Assembly (NCBI GenBank): GCA_009801085.1
Contig: VNWV01000001.1
Location: forward strand, 7,192,001-7,256,000
Reading direction: 5' to 3'
Origin: Lasiodiplodia sp. COLG20
Taxonomy: Eukaryota > Ascomycota > Dothideomycetes > Botryosphaeriales > Botryosphaeriaceae
DNA: 64,000 bases
Under the pieces are notes generated by a model that worked only from the letters and a program-made list of their open reading frames with translations, did no database searches and had not been told where the DNA came from. Of the stretch, positions 55,242 to 64,000 are shown one piece after another (the stretch's first letter is position 1; the number at the start of each line of letters is the position of its first letter). A program made the translations under genes and the position numbers.

Positions 55242-56745
55242 CTACGTGGAGTTCATGGTTCGCGCTCGGGGAGTGTCGTCGGTGAGGAAGAGCGGCAGCG
55301 ACACTTCGCTCGGAGTGATGCTGTTGTTCCGCGGGGCATCGTGCGTGATCTCCAGACTGGAGCAGTGCGACTCCCGCCGCTGCGTCATGGTCGTTGTGAC
55401 CAGGATGGCTGAGGCCCCCGTCGCCGCGCCGCCTGGTATGAGTGTCGAGTCTTGCGGCCAGTCCATCGCGCCGCCCTTCTCCACCATCGACTGCACGAGC
55501 CCTCCCTTCCGACTCATCTGCTTTCTCTGCGTCGCGTCCATCCTTATCCCCCGCTCCAGTTGCGAGTGCCAGCCGTGCCCTTTTTCGAACTCGGAAACCG
55601 CCATCGTCACGCCTTTACTCCTCGCCCGGTTGGGATTGAGGAAGCGCGGGAACAGACGCGTGAGGATCGCCTTGCATTGAGGCAGCGAGGCACAGATGAT
55701 GCCCACTGCCACTTCGATGACCGTCCAGCGTGCCGAGTCGACGTTGTCCCATCCAGGGTCCTTGGACCCAAATGCGCGACCGAGGGAACGGAGACGGAGG
55801 AAGGAACATATACACCCACTGCGTTTGAAATTAGTATCTCAGTTGTCAGAGAGGAAGTTTCCTGCACTTACAATCCTCCAAGAGCAAAGATGCTCGCCAG
55901 TGCCACCTTCTCCCGCCGAGAAATCCGAAGACACTTTACAACCGGTATTGGAAGCAGGATGAGGACAACGTCGAAGAGAACGTACATGTAGCCTTGAGCG
56001 TACCACATGGCCTTGAAGTTGACGCAGTTGTCTGTGAGCACTTGGGGCGAAGTGACCAACTCGAGATGCCAGAACAGCCCTATCGGGTGACAGGTCAAGA
56101 TGCAGCACGTCACTGAAATTATCGTGTTGGCTATCAGGACGCACAAAAACGCAATGCACGCTATCCTTGTCCATCTCTGGGAGGCAAAGAGCCGCAGGTA
56201 CGAGAGGACTATCGAGATTTTGGTGATTCCGAGCGTGAAGTTGAGCAAGATATAAGCGATCCATAAGTGCTTGGCTTAATTAGCGGTTTCCTGCAACGTG
56301 TTGAGGATGGAGCACACCAACCAGTGTTGTGCTTGACAGCTCAGACATCTCGAGGTCATAAACATGCTTTCCCAATCCGATCTCTGCCCGAAGTCAGATG
56401 TGCAAGTCTTCAGGTGTGGCTCGAGCTTACCGGTGGCGTGGATAAGTAGCCCTGTTAGAGCTGCTGCACATAGCTTTGAAAGTGTCAGAATCAAGGCGGT
56501 CACTTGTTTGAACTGTTTCCACGCACCGTAGCTATTATTATCAAAATATCATCCAAAGAAAAACTTCGAAGAAGATGCAGACGTGTGAAGAGGCGCAAAC
56601 CAACAACGAGGACGCATACGGCGAAGACAGATACCGATGTGCCAATGACCTCATGGGCACGGCTTGGCGAAGGGCCTTGTGCTGGTCCTGTTCTCGGTTT
56701 CCCCTGCGGAATCTCATTTCTGGTCCATAGTGAAAGAACGTCCAT
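55242..56745 (-). CDS. Fungal rhodopsin-domain 7-TM protein (PTH11/SAT-like)
   Basis: Five exons: 56745-56527, 56473-56431, 56383-56318, 56274-55872 and 55818-55242. They give 435 aa. Seven hydrophobic segments can be traced, for example TSVSVFAVCVLVVGLRLFTR, LWIAYILLNFTLGITKISIV, ACIAFLCVLIANTIISVTC and VIEVAVGIICASLP. The blocks RSFSLDDILIIIAT, IGLGKHVYDL and CASLPQCKAILTRLFPRFL fit the Fung_rhodopsin domain family, found in many fungal membrane proteins of unknown ligand. The C-terminal tail is cytosolic-like, rich in Ser and Thr. The frame stays open up to an ATG at 56895. 56745 was chosen because typical members begin close to the first helix. It is convergent with the ThDP gene, 54 bp apart, and may sense or transport a pathway compound (inference). 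Confidence 0.8.
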
Positions 56746-57981
56746 TGTGAGGACGAGTATTGCAGCAGTCAATACGTACGTGCGTGCGAGAGCCGGCGGT
56801 TTTCTTTTAAGAACGAAGGCGTGATCTCGATTTCCGCAGCCGTGGCAAGCTCCGTGTTGAGTCTTTTCCCCAGTTAAACTCTCCCTTGCATCCAAAGCCA
56901 GGCCTCAAGGATCGACTGGTCCAATACTCGTCAGCGTGTTCGGGAGCCGGATAGACCGCGGATGACGCCGTTTCAGGTCTAGTCTGGCATCCCTCGAGGA
57001 ATTTGACGTGATAGGGCTGAAGAACCCGACGCAAAGAAGCATAGCGTTTCGATTAGCGAGAAACGGCGGTACGAACTCTTTCCGCATGCAGACATCCGCG
57101 ATCGTTAAGCCTTCTTGGCTCTGATGAGTAATTGACGGTAGAACATTGAAGAAGCTGACACCGTTTCGATGCGTCACGTCGAACATTCCAGATTGCATGA
57201 CTAGAGAAACGTGGAGACGTTGGAATGCTTTTTACATTCCAATTCGTCCCTATCCTGGTCCGGGGTTGCCGTATAAAGTGGTGCTGGATCTTCGATGTTT
57301 AAAGGGTCTGGGACTTGTGCTATCCGCGGTTGGAGCCAGATAAGAGGGCCATTCTGCCCAATCGAATTATGATTGTCAGTAGGTAAGGGATAGTTGCGTG
57401 GCTGTGCCTGCAGCCGTGAACGTGGGATCTCTCTGTACTACCTGGATTAACCCGATACGGAACTGTGGCAGAGAAAGACCTGCCTCGCCCAACCCAATCG
57501 TTCTGCCATGCAAACATCCTTCTATCGAAATAAAGAAGAGCACGCCACCGTACTAATTTAGACTAGTCGCTGGTGGCTATGATAATGTAGTCTGTATCAG
57601 AAAAAGCATATGCGTGGCTCAGAGTGAATGACAAGTACTCATGCAATGCTGCACCAGCATCCAAGTTTAGAAAGTGGGGGTATTCAATATTTAAATCTGA
57701 TGATCTTTCCCTTGATTTGATCTGTTGAAGACAGACGGATTTACTGTATAGCAGCTTACCTCGCCGTCGGATAAGTTGCATTGCGGGGAGCGAGATCGGC
57801 AGGATGATTGTGCAATAGAGGGGAAAAGTGTAGGAATAGTGGAGCATTCGGCTACGCGTCGGCGTTTGCCCCGCAGCTGATGTCGGAATCATTGTACATC
57901 TGGCCGACCATAATTGCGGGGTGTTTGTTGCAACTCGAGTATCACTTCAATTTTTCAATTCCATCCTCTCCACGAGTAACA
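56746..57981. other. Divergent promoter region, rhodopsin-domain and dehydrogenase genes
   Basis: About 1.2 kb between divergent genes. It includes the possible 5' extension of the membrane-protein frame to 56895. No further gene or repeat is evident. Confidence 0.45.
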
Positions 57982-59096
57982 ATGTCGAAACCCACCGTTC
58001 TGCACCTCGGCAATGCTGTCAAGTACAGCACCGAATACTACGAGAAGGAATTCCTACCAAGGTTCAATGTCGTCCGGAATGAGGAGCTGGACAGAGAGTC
58101 ATTCAAGAAAGCCTTGAAGGAGAAAAAGTACGCCTAACCCATCTCCATCTTTCTCATTAACACTGCTAACCAGAGCACAGATATGGCGACTTCAGCGCCA
58201 TCTTCCGCCCGCACTTCCAAACCGGCGGCGAAATGGGCCAATGGGACGAAGAACTCATCTCCCTCCTCCCACCCTCCGTCCGCATCTACGCCTCCGCCGG
58301 CGCCGGCTTCAACTGGGCCGACGTCGACGTGTTCGGCGCGCGCAAGATCTGGTACGCGAACGGGGCCGGCGCCTCGGACGAAGCCGTGTCGGACACGGCG
58401 CTCTACATGATCCTGTCCGTGTTCCGCAACTTCACGCGCGCGCAGCTGGCGGCGCGGTCGGGCGACCCGGAGCGCTTCACGTACACGCACGGCCTGATCG
58501 CCGACATCTCGGCCAACCCGCGCGGGCACAAGCTCGGCATCGTTGGCTTGGGCAACATCAGCAAGAAGCTGGCAGTGAAGGCGCGCGCGGGGTTGGGCAT
58601 GGAGGTGCACTACTATGATGTTGTGCGTGCTAGTTCGGAGGAGGAGGAGCGGCTGGGGGCGACGTACCATGCGTCGTTGGAAGAGCTGTTGAAGCTTTCG
58701 GACTGTGTTTCGCTGCATACGCCGCTGAATCCGCACACGCGGGACTTGATTAATGCGGACAACATCTTCTTGATGAAGAAGGGGGCGAGGCTGATCAATA
58801 CTGCGAGAGGGCCCATCATCGAGGAGAAGGCGTTGATTGATGCGTTGAAGAAGGGTCATCTTTCTGCGGCTGGTTTGGATGTTTTCTACAACGAGCCGAA
58901 TATCCCCAAGGAGCTCCTTGAGATGGAGAACGTCACTTTGACTACGCATATTGGCGGAGGAGCGTTGGATACTCGAGTCAACTTCGAGTTGCTGGCCATG
59001 AAGAACATTGTCACTGTTGTTGGTCCGGATGGGGAGTTTGCTGGAAAGCCTCTGACGCCGGTCAACACTCGCGCGTTTGAGGCGGCATCGCAATAG
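57982..59096 (+). CDS. D-2-hydroxyacid dehydrogenase (NAD(P)-dependent)
   Basis: Two exons, 57982-58127 and 58181-59096, give 353 aa. The cofactor loop is LGIVGLGNISKKLA (residues 167-180). The catalytic triad is complete: Arg258 in INTARGPI, Glu287 in FYNEPN and His305 in TTHIGGG. ASAGAGFNWADV is the substrate-loop block. The sequence type is closest in my reading to fungal D-mandelate dehydrogenase/2-ketoacid reductases and glyoxylate reductases. It would interconvert a D-2-hydroxy acid and its 2-oxo acid, which fits beside a ThDP enzyme that acts on 2-oxo or 2-hydroxyacyl compounds. Asp195 after the second Rossmann strand suggests NAD. Confidence 0.92.
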
Positions 59097-59548
59097 ACCT
59101 TCAGTCGTACAGCAAGACCGCTTAGATTAGACTACCAATGACAGCTCCAACCTTTGAATGGTTTTCTTTTCCAGCCCATCTACGAAGCAGGTGGGAATAT
59201 GCTTGGGTAATGCGCCGGGTAATCTCTAAGCGCTCACTCAGTACGGAAAAGCCCCACGTCGGATTTAAATCCGAGTTCACCATCATTGGACAATGCAATG
59301 CGGGGTTCGGGCCAGCGGTCCTACTGACGACGAACAACACCCCGATCCAGGTAGCTCTGCAACAGAACCCTGCTGCTCGTCGGTATGCTCGGCCGCTGAT
59401 ATGCGGCAAAGAAGCTCAATTGCCGAGAGTACTTGCTCTCAGCATACAAAATGGCATTCAGCCAAGCTCCCCCACGCATTTTCCGCCACTGATTCCAGAC
59501 CCCGTCCGCGTCTGAGCACTATTCAACACTAACTAATTCTCTCTAACC
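59097..59548. other. Spacer between dehydrogenase and aldolase genes
   Basis: About 450 bp in a same-direction gene pair, holding the 3' end of one and the promoter of the next. No feature is seen. Confidence 0.4.
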
Positions 59549-60733
59549 ATGCCCGCATCAACCATCCCCGCCAAGGCGCGGCCGCTGCCCGCCGGCGTCT
59601 ACTGTCCGGTTATAACCCTCTACAAAAACACGCCCCTCCAAGAAATCGACCTGGACGCCATGGTACCCCGCGCCCCTCACTCCTCACCCCCGCAGCTTCC
59701 ATCCCCGGAACTAACATATACAGTACAAACACTGCCAATACCTCGTCCGCGGCGGCCAACACGGCCTCGTGTACCTAGGCACGAACGGCGAGCTGGCGCT
59801 GCTTGACCGCGAGGAGCGCAAGCAGATCCTCCTCACAGCCCGGCGGGCTGTGACGGACTTGGGGGTGCCAAACTACCCGCTCGTGGCCGGCATATCGGCG
59901 CAGGGCACCAAGGAGACGGTGAAGCTGGCGCAGGACGCGGCCGACGCGGGGGCCAGCTTCGCGCTGCTGCTGCCGCCGAGCTACTGGGCGAAGAGCGTGA
60001 CTGAAGAGGCGCTGTTGGGCTACTATCGCGATGTTGCGGATCGGAGTCCGCTGCCGGTGGTGTGTTACAATGTGAGTTTCTTGCCGGTTTCTCCCCACGG
60101 TTTTACCTTAGTCTCCTTCTTCCTGTTACGATGCCCGGACCCTGGATGGATTGGGATCGTGGTGAAGACGACTGGCGGGATGCATGCTGACCCGCAAAAC
60201 AGTTCCCCGGCGTGACATCCGGCGTCGACCTGGACTCGGACCAGCTCTCCGCCCTGGCCGCACACCCCAACATCGTCGGCGTCAAGCTCACCTGCGGCAA
60301 CGTCGGCAAAGTCGTGCGTCTGGCAAGCAAGTTCTCGCCCGCGCAATTCGGCGTCTACGGCGGGTCGTCGGACTACCTGGTGCCGACGCTGGAGGCCGGC
60401 GGCGTGGGGTGCGTGACCGGCCTCGCGAACGTGTTCCCACGGGCGACGGCGCGCATCTTCGACCTGTGGCAGGCGGGGAAGAAAGAGGAGGCGGCGCGCC
60501 TGCAGCAGGCGGTGGCGAATGCCGAGTGGGCGTGCAAGAAGAGCTTGGCTGCGACGAAGTTTGGCGCGTGGTGGTTTGTTGGGAGGAAGATTGGGTTGGA
60601 GGATCCGAAGGCGTTTGCGCCGCGGAAGCCGTATTTGGAGACCAAGGAGGCGTTTCAGAAGTGGACGGTTGAGACGATGAGTGTGTTGGAGGCGGATGAG
60701 GCGGCGATTCCGGAGGGGATTAAGGGGTTGTGA
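59549..60733 (+). CDS. DapA-family class I aldolase/lyase
   Basis: Three exons, 59549-59662, 59724-60071 and 60203-60733, all phase 0, give 330 aa. The (beta/alpha)8 barrel blocks GVYCPVITLYKN, HGLVYLGTNGELALLDREER and PLVAGISAQGTKET fit the dihydrodipicolinate synthase/N-acetylneuraminate lyase family. The Schiff-base Lys182 is in IVGVKLTCGN, and Tyr153 in VVCYNFPGVTSG is the usual general acid/base, so the enzyme looks active. Fungi do not make lysine through diaminopimelate, so a catabolic aldol reaction on a 2-oxo acid (for example 4-hydroxy-2-oxoglutarate type) is more likely. That reading is inferred. It is located between the dehydrogenase and the dioxygenase. Confidence 0.92.
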
Positions 60734-61152
60734 AGGTGCAATTGTTGATTTGTAGACCAGTGATTAAGATCCATAGTAGATGGAGAGAGGTTCTGGCAAT
60801 GATCGTAATGCTCAATATCCTTATTAGCAATTTTAAAGCCCCCACGGCTAAAACAATACCTCTATGTGCCAACTGATAGAACTTCGGCAGTGTTCTGGCG
60901 CTGTCTGAATGCCAGACCTTCTGTAAAGCTTTTTGAATACTCAGTACGGTAGTTGTCCGAGTTCTTATTGGTCTTGCTGATAATCTGTGCAGTTTGGATT
61001 GCGGTGCGGATTTCTGTAAGGCTAGATCCATGGTCATGCCATTTCCATTCATACGAGTGAGCTGCCTTTCAAGTAGATTCCTTCTATCACTTGAAAAGTT
61101 CATATTGAGCGCAGTTATAAATCAGTACTACAATACCAAAACCCAATGCCAC
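60734..61152. other. Convergent gap
   Basis: About 420 bp, AT-rich, expected to hold the 3' ends of the aldolase and dioxygenase transcripts. A 127-codon minus-strand frame overlapping it lacks any domain. Confidence 0.4.
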
Positions 61153-61977
61153 CTAAGCAACAACGGCCTTCTCTTTCTCCGCATACTCCGGATACTGCAC
61201 CGACATAAACCTCAGATCTCCAGTAGCGCCAATATTCGCATTTGGATTCAATCCCAACCACTCCCTCAACTCGGGACTCAGTTCCTCTTGCAACTCCTTC
61301 GGCAGCTTCGCCGTCCAATTAACCTGCTGCCTCATGAACGGCGCGGTGTAATACCCGAACAACAACGCACGATCCTGATCCTTCGTTACATTCGCGCCGC
61401 TGGTGTGCCACACACGCCCATCCATGAAAATAACATCCCCCGCCTTCGCCTCAAACGGCGTGAGCAGCTCTGGCGCATTTGGCGGCACATCACCCCGGGT
61501 CACCCACTTGTTCGAGCCAGGAATATAGCGCGTCGCGCCATTCTCAGCGGACACATCCGTCAGGCACCAAATGGCGTTGATGGCCCACACCTCCTTCCAG
61601 GGGTCGGGAAACACGATGCTCATGTCCGAGTGCAGCGCCATGCTCTGCGACCCCGGCCGCGCGATGTTGGCTGTGAAGTTCGAGATCAGGAAGTTGTCGC
61701 CCAGCACCGACTGCACCATGTCGACGGCCGTCGGGTGCGCGATCAGGTCGCGGAAGATGGCGTCCAGCTCGAGCAGGTAGAAGATGCGCACGTTGCTGGC
61801 GTTCGGGTCGAGCCACGGCAGGAACGTGTCGTCTCCCCGCGTTTCGGCGGATTCTTTGGCTTTCCAGAGGCGCGCGAGGACGTCCGCGGCTTCGGTGGGG
61901 GTGAGGACGGAGGGGATGCGCACCCAGCCGTGCTCTTTGAGGTGGGCGCGGGCTTCTGCACTTTTGGTGGCGTCCAT
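61153..61977 (-). CDS. PhyH-family Fe(II)/2-oxoglutarate dioxygenase
   Basis: A single exon of 274 aa. The iron ligands are His116 and Asp118 in MALHSDMS and His191 in VWHTSGAN. Arg203 (DRALLFGYY) is placed to bind 2-oxoglutarate. SENGATRYIPGSN is a typical PhyH block. PhyH proteins hydroxylate acyl-CoAs at carbon 2 (phytanoyl-CoA) or small molecules such as ectoine. The sequence shows no peroxisomal targeting signal: the C-terminus is VVA. Beside a ThDP enzyme and a CoA-transferase, 2-hydroxylation of a CoA ester is an attractive role, though unproven. Confidence 0.92.
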   Translation of the reverse strand: MDATKSAEARAHLKEHGWVRIPSVLTPTEAADVLARLWKAKESAETRGDDTFLPWLDPNASNVRIFYLLELDAIFRDLIAHPTAVDMVQSVLGDNFLISNFTANIARPGSQSMALHSDMSIVFPDPWKEVWAINAIWCLTDVSAENGATRYIPGSNKWVTRGDVPPNAPELLTPFEAKAGDVIFMDGRVWHTSGANVTKDQDRALLFGYYTAPFMRQQVNWTAKLPKELQEELSPELREWLGLNPNANIGATGDLRFMSVQYPEYAEKEKAVVA

Positions 61978-63234
61978 GGCTTTGGTTTTGGAGTAGGTGG
62001 TGACTTCTGGATGTCAATTTTCAAATGCGAATGGCAATTCCACGCTTTTGTCTTTTGCTTCCACTTCTCGCTCTTGTACTGGAATGAAGACCCATGTCTC
62101 GCCAATATTTACCCCGCACCTTCGAACAAGGTTGGTGGAGAACAACGCAACATTGGCCCACCGGGAGAATAGAGTTTTAACGTGGGTTCAATATTTGGTG
62201 TCGCATTCGTCGATCTCAACTACCAAAACGAGCCAACGGCAGGCACTATCAACACTGCCTGAAGAGGTATGAGGTCAGGCACCTACCGGTCTTGTAAGCA
62301 TCTACCCAGTTCTTTTGTCCCCGAGCTTCTATCGGATCTGAGTTGATATCAGAGTAAATCCAATTATTGTTGTCGACCAATAGCAGCGTTTGTATCTAGA
62401 CGTCAGAGTGGGTACGAAACCGTTGACAAGCGTTTCGGCCCCCATCGACGGCAAAGAGCCCCACTGGGAATGCTTAGTGGCCCCCAATGTCAGACGTACA
62501 TAAGCGTCTTGTCCATGCCGAGTGGATGCCCAATCATTTGGGGGCTGAAGGGCATGGCGTTTGTGTGAAAAATCCCAGGCGCAAAATTCATTGGGAACCA
62601 GCTTCACTCTCGAATTGACTGGCTCCACCAGACTCTAATCGATATATTACGTATATTACATTTTTCATCTCTACAGCTTACATAGATTAGGATTTCACCA
62701 TCTTACGAGCATTTGCATTTGATTTCTTCAACGCCGTGTAAGAAAATTGCGTTTAACAGGCGATGACGCTGTTAGCGAATCTGAGCTCAATCAATGAGAA
62801 AATTAAATTGCGCAATGATTCCTGACGATAGAAATACTGGATGCTTCTTGGTCAAATTAATGTTGCTAACTCACTATAAAGACTAATTGAGATGCGTTAT
62901 GTCTAAGAATCCCTCAACGGAGAATCCATCTCAAATCGAATCTAGATTGAGCAGATAAAGGGAGCATTGCTCCGGATAATACGGTGCCCCCAAGAAGGCT
63001 CGGAAACCCGAGAGATCGCCGCCATTGGTCAGCCGACCTGCACTCACGTAACCCCTCACATTTTTGCCTTGGCCTTTCAACTTCAGCTTCGCCTCATCCT
63101 GTCTGTAACCTCTCCTCATCACTGTCTCCTCGATAACCTCGCGCCCTCCTCTCTCTCCTCTATCTTCCGTAGAGTAATAATCTCCTTCCAGTCTTGTTTA
63201 ATTCTCTTCATTTTTTGCACGTTCCACATGAACC
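61978..63234. other. 1.26-kb intergenic region
   Basis: It separates the dioxygenase promoter from the next SesB-like gene. The part around 62640-62950 is AT-rich. Just before 63235 is a C/T-rich leader. No gene or repeat is seen. Confidence 0.45.
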
Positions 63235-64000
63235 ATGCCACCTTTAGAGGAGGGCGCGATAAGCGCGCCGCTCCCACAAGCGAAGGCGTACAAAACGTTC
63301 AGGCTTAGCGTCAGCGGACTTTCAACGAAGCCGAGTACGCAGCGAGTCAAGGAGCTAGTGCAAAGCGCGCTCGGATGTTCTGATGAGCATGTCGACGTCC
63401 GCTCGATCGCCAAGCATCCCGTGGTGCCGGGAAAGATGATGGCCACTCTGGAGTTCACACCGATCCCGAAGACCCTGTCTCAGCTCCCCAAAGAATCTAA
63501 GCACAAAGTTTGTGTCGAAGGCTGTGATCTAGTATTCGACGAGCACTTTCTGGGGCTCACAGCCCTTACGGACCCGGAAGAAAACTGGAAAATCGAGTAA
63601 GTTGCATGTCGCATACTGTCCTTGATATTTTTAACGTTTTTACAGTGTTGTCGCAGTTCCCGGCCTCAACGGCCATCCTTTTGGATCATTCAAGACACGG
63701 GGAGGCAACTGGATGTGGCTCCGAGATGGTCTCAACCAAGATGTTCCAGGATCACGGGTGCTCACCTACGGTTTGAATACCGAGCTCGTCGATAGTAGGT
63801 CATCTGAGAACATCATTGATCTTGGTAGACAGTGTCGTGAGGCACTGCTCTCAATTTACAGTGTGACAAACAAGCCTTTGGTCCTTGTAGGTCACAGCTT
63901 GGGTGGCATCATAGTAAGAGAGGTATATGAGAACTTTTACGATGATCCTATACGCCTAGCTAATTTCTATTAGGCTATAAACTTGATGAGCAAAGGTAGC
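63235..64000 (+). CDS. SesB-like alpha/beta-hydrolase, partial (runs off window)
   Basis: Three exons are visible: 63235-63596, 63646-63922 and 63974 to the window end (222 codons so far). The N-terminal region contains FRLSVSG, MMATLEFTPIP and DEHFLGLTAL. The hydrolase domain starts VVAVPGLNGHPFGSFK, then WMWLRD, LTYGLNTELVDSR and the nucleophile Ser205 in LVGHSLGGIIVRE. The architecture equals one module of the gene at 38451-41355. The intron before the hydrolase domain is phase 2, and the one eight residues after the nucleophile is phase 0, exactly as there. The C-terminal part, including any NB or repeat domain, lies outside the window. Confidence 0.85.

Overview
The window is nuclear DNA of a filamentous ascomycete (Pezizomycotina). 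Most genes carry several introns of about 50-100 nt with GT-AG borders. The gene content is typically fungal: a HET-domain protein, a Zn2Cys6 regulator, fungal rhodopsin-domain and DUF6594 membrane proteins, an AA9 monooxygenase and SesB-type hydrolases. Gene density is moderate, with intergenic gaps of 0.3-2.5 kb. I saw no rRNA, no tRNA and no CRISPR array. Dothideomycetes is my guess for the class, but the sequence alone does not settle it. Exon borders were worked out by hand from splice motifs and reading-frame continuity, and every multi-exon model closes in frame.

Left part (1-25 kb): a HET-domain gene (minus), a PRISE-type reductase (minus), an unrecognised Cys-rich gene (minus), a poorly coding stretch, an AA9 LPMO (plus), a Ser/Thr-rich GPI wall protein (minus), a 78-aa protein (plus), the SUMO ligase NSE2 (minus), a DUF6594 membrane protein (minus), a second small protein resembling the 78-aa one (minus), and a divergent pair: the telomere protein RAP1 (minus) and the palmitoyltransferase SWF1 (plus).

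Middle part (25-38 kb): a dynamin-like GTPase (minus) whose upstream reading resembles a mitochondrial presequence, the multi-KH protein SCP160/vigilin (plus), a trans-aconitate methyltransferase (plus) and a secreted type-B carboxylesterase (plus). Three copies of a short Tc1/mariner-type MITE lie in the gaps at about 24.6, 33.8 and 34.3 kb.

Right part (38-64 kb): a remarkable 782-aa gene encodes two complete SesB-like alpha/beta-hydrolase modules in tandem with matching intron positions. A third, single module begins at 63,235 and runs off the window. Between them lies a candidate catabolic cluster. It holds an AtuA/DUF1446 protein, a family III CoA-transferase of unusual domain order, a Zn2Cys6 regulator, a GH16 glucanase (possibly a bystander), an SDR, a ThDP-dependent enzyme, a rhodopsin-domain membrane protein, a D-2-hydroxyacid dehydrogenase, a DapA-type aldolase and a PhyH-type dioxygenase. 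Visible catalytic residues are intact in the SDR, ThDP enzyme, dehydrogenase, aldolase and dioxygenase. The enzyme classes together suggest breakdown of a branched or isoprenoid-like 2-hydroxy/2-oxo acid, possibly as CoA esters. The substrate is inference.
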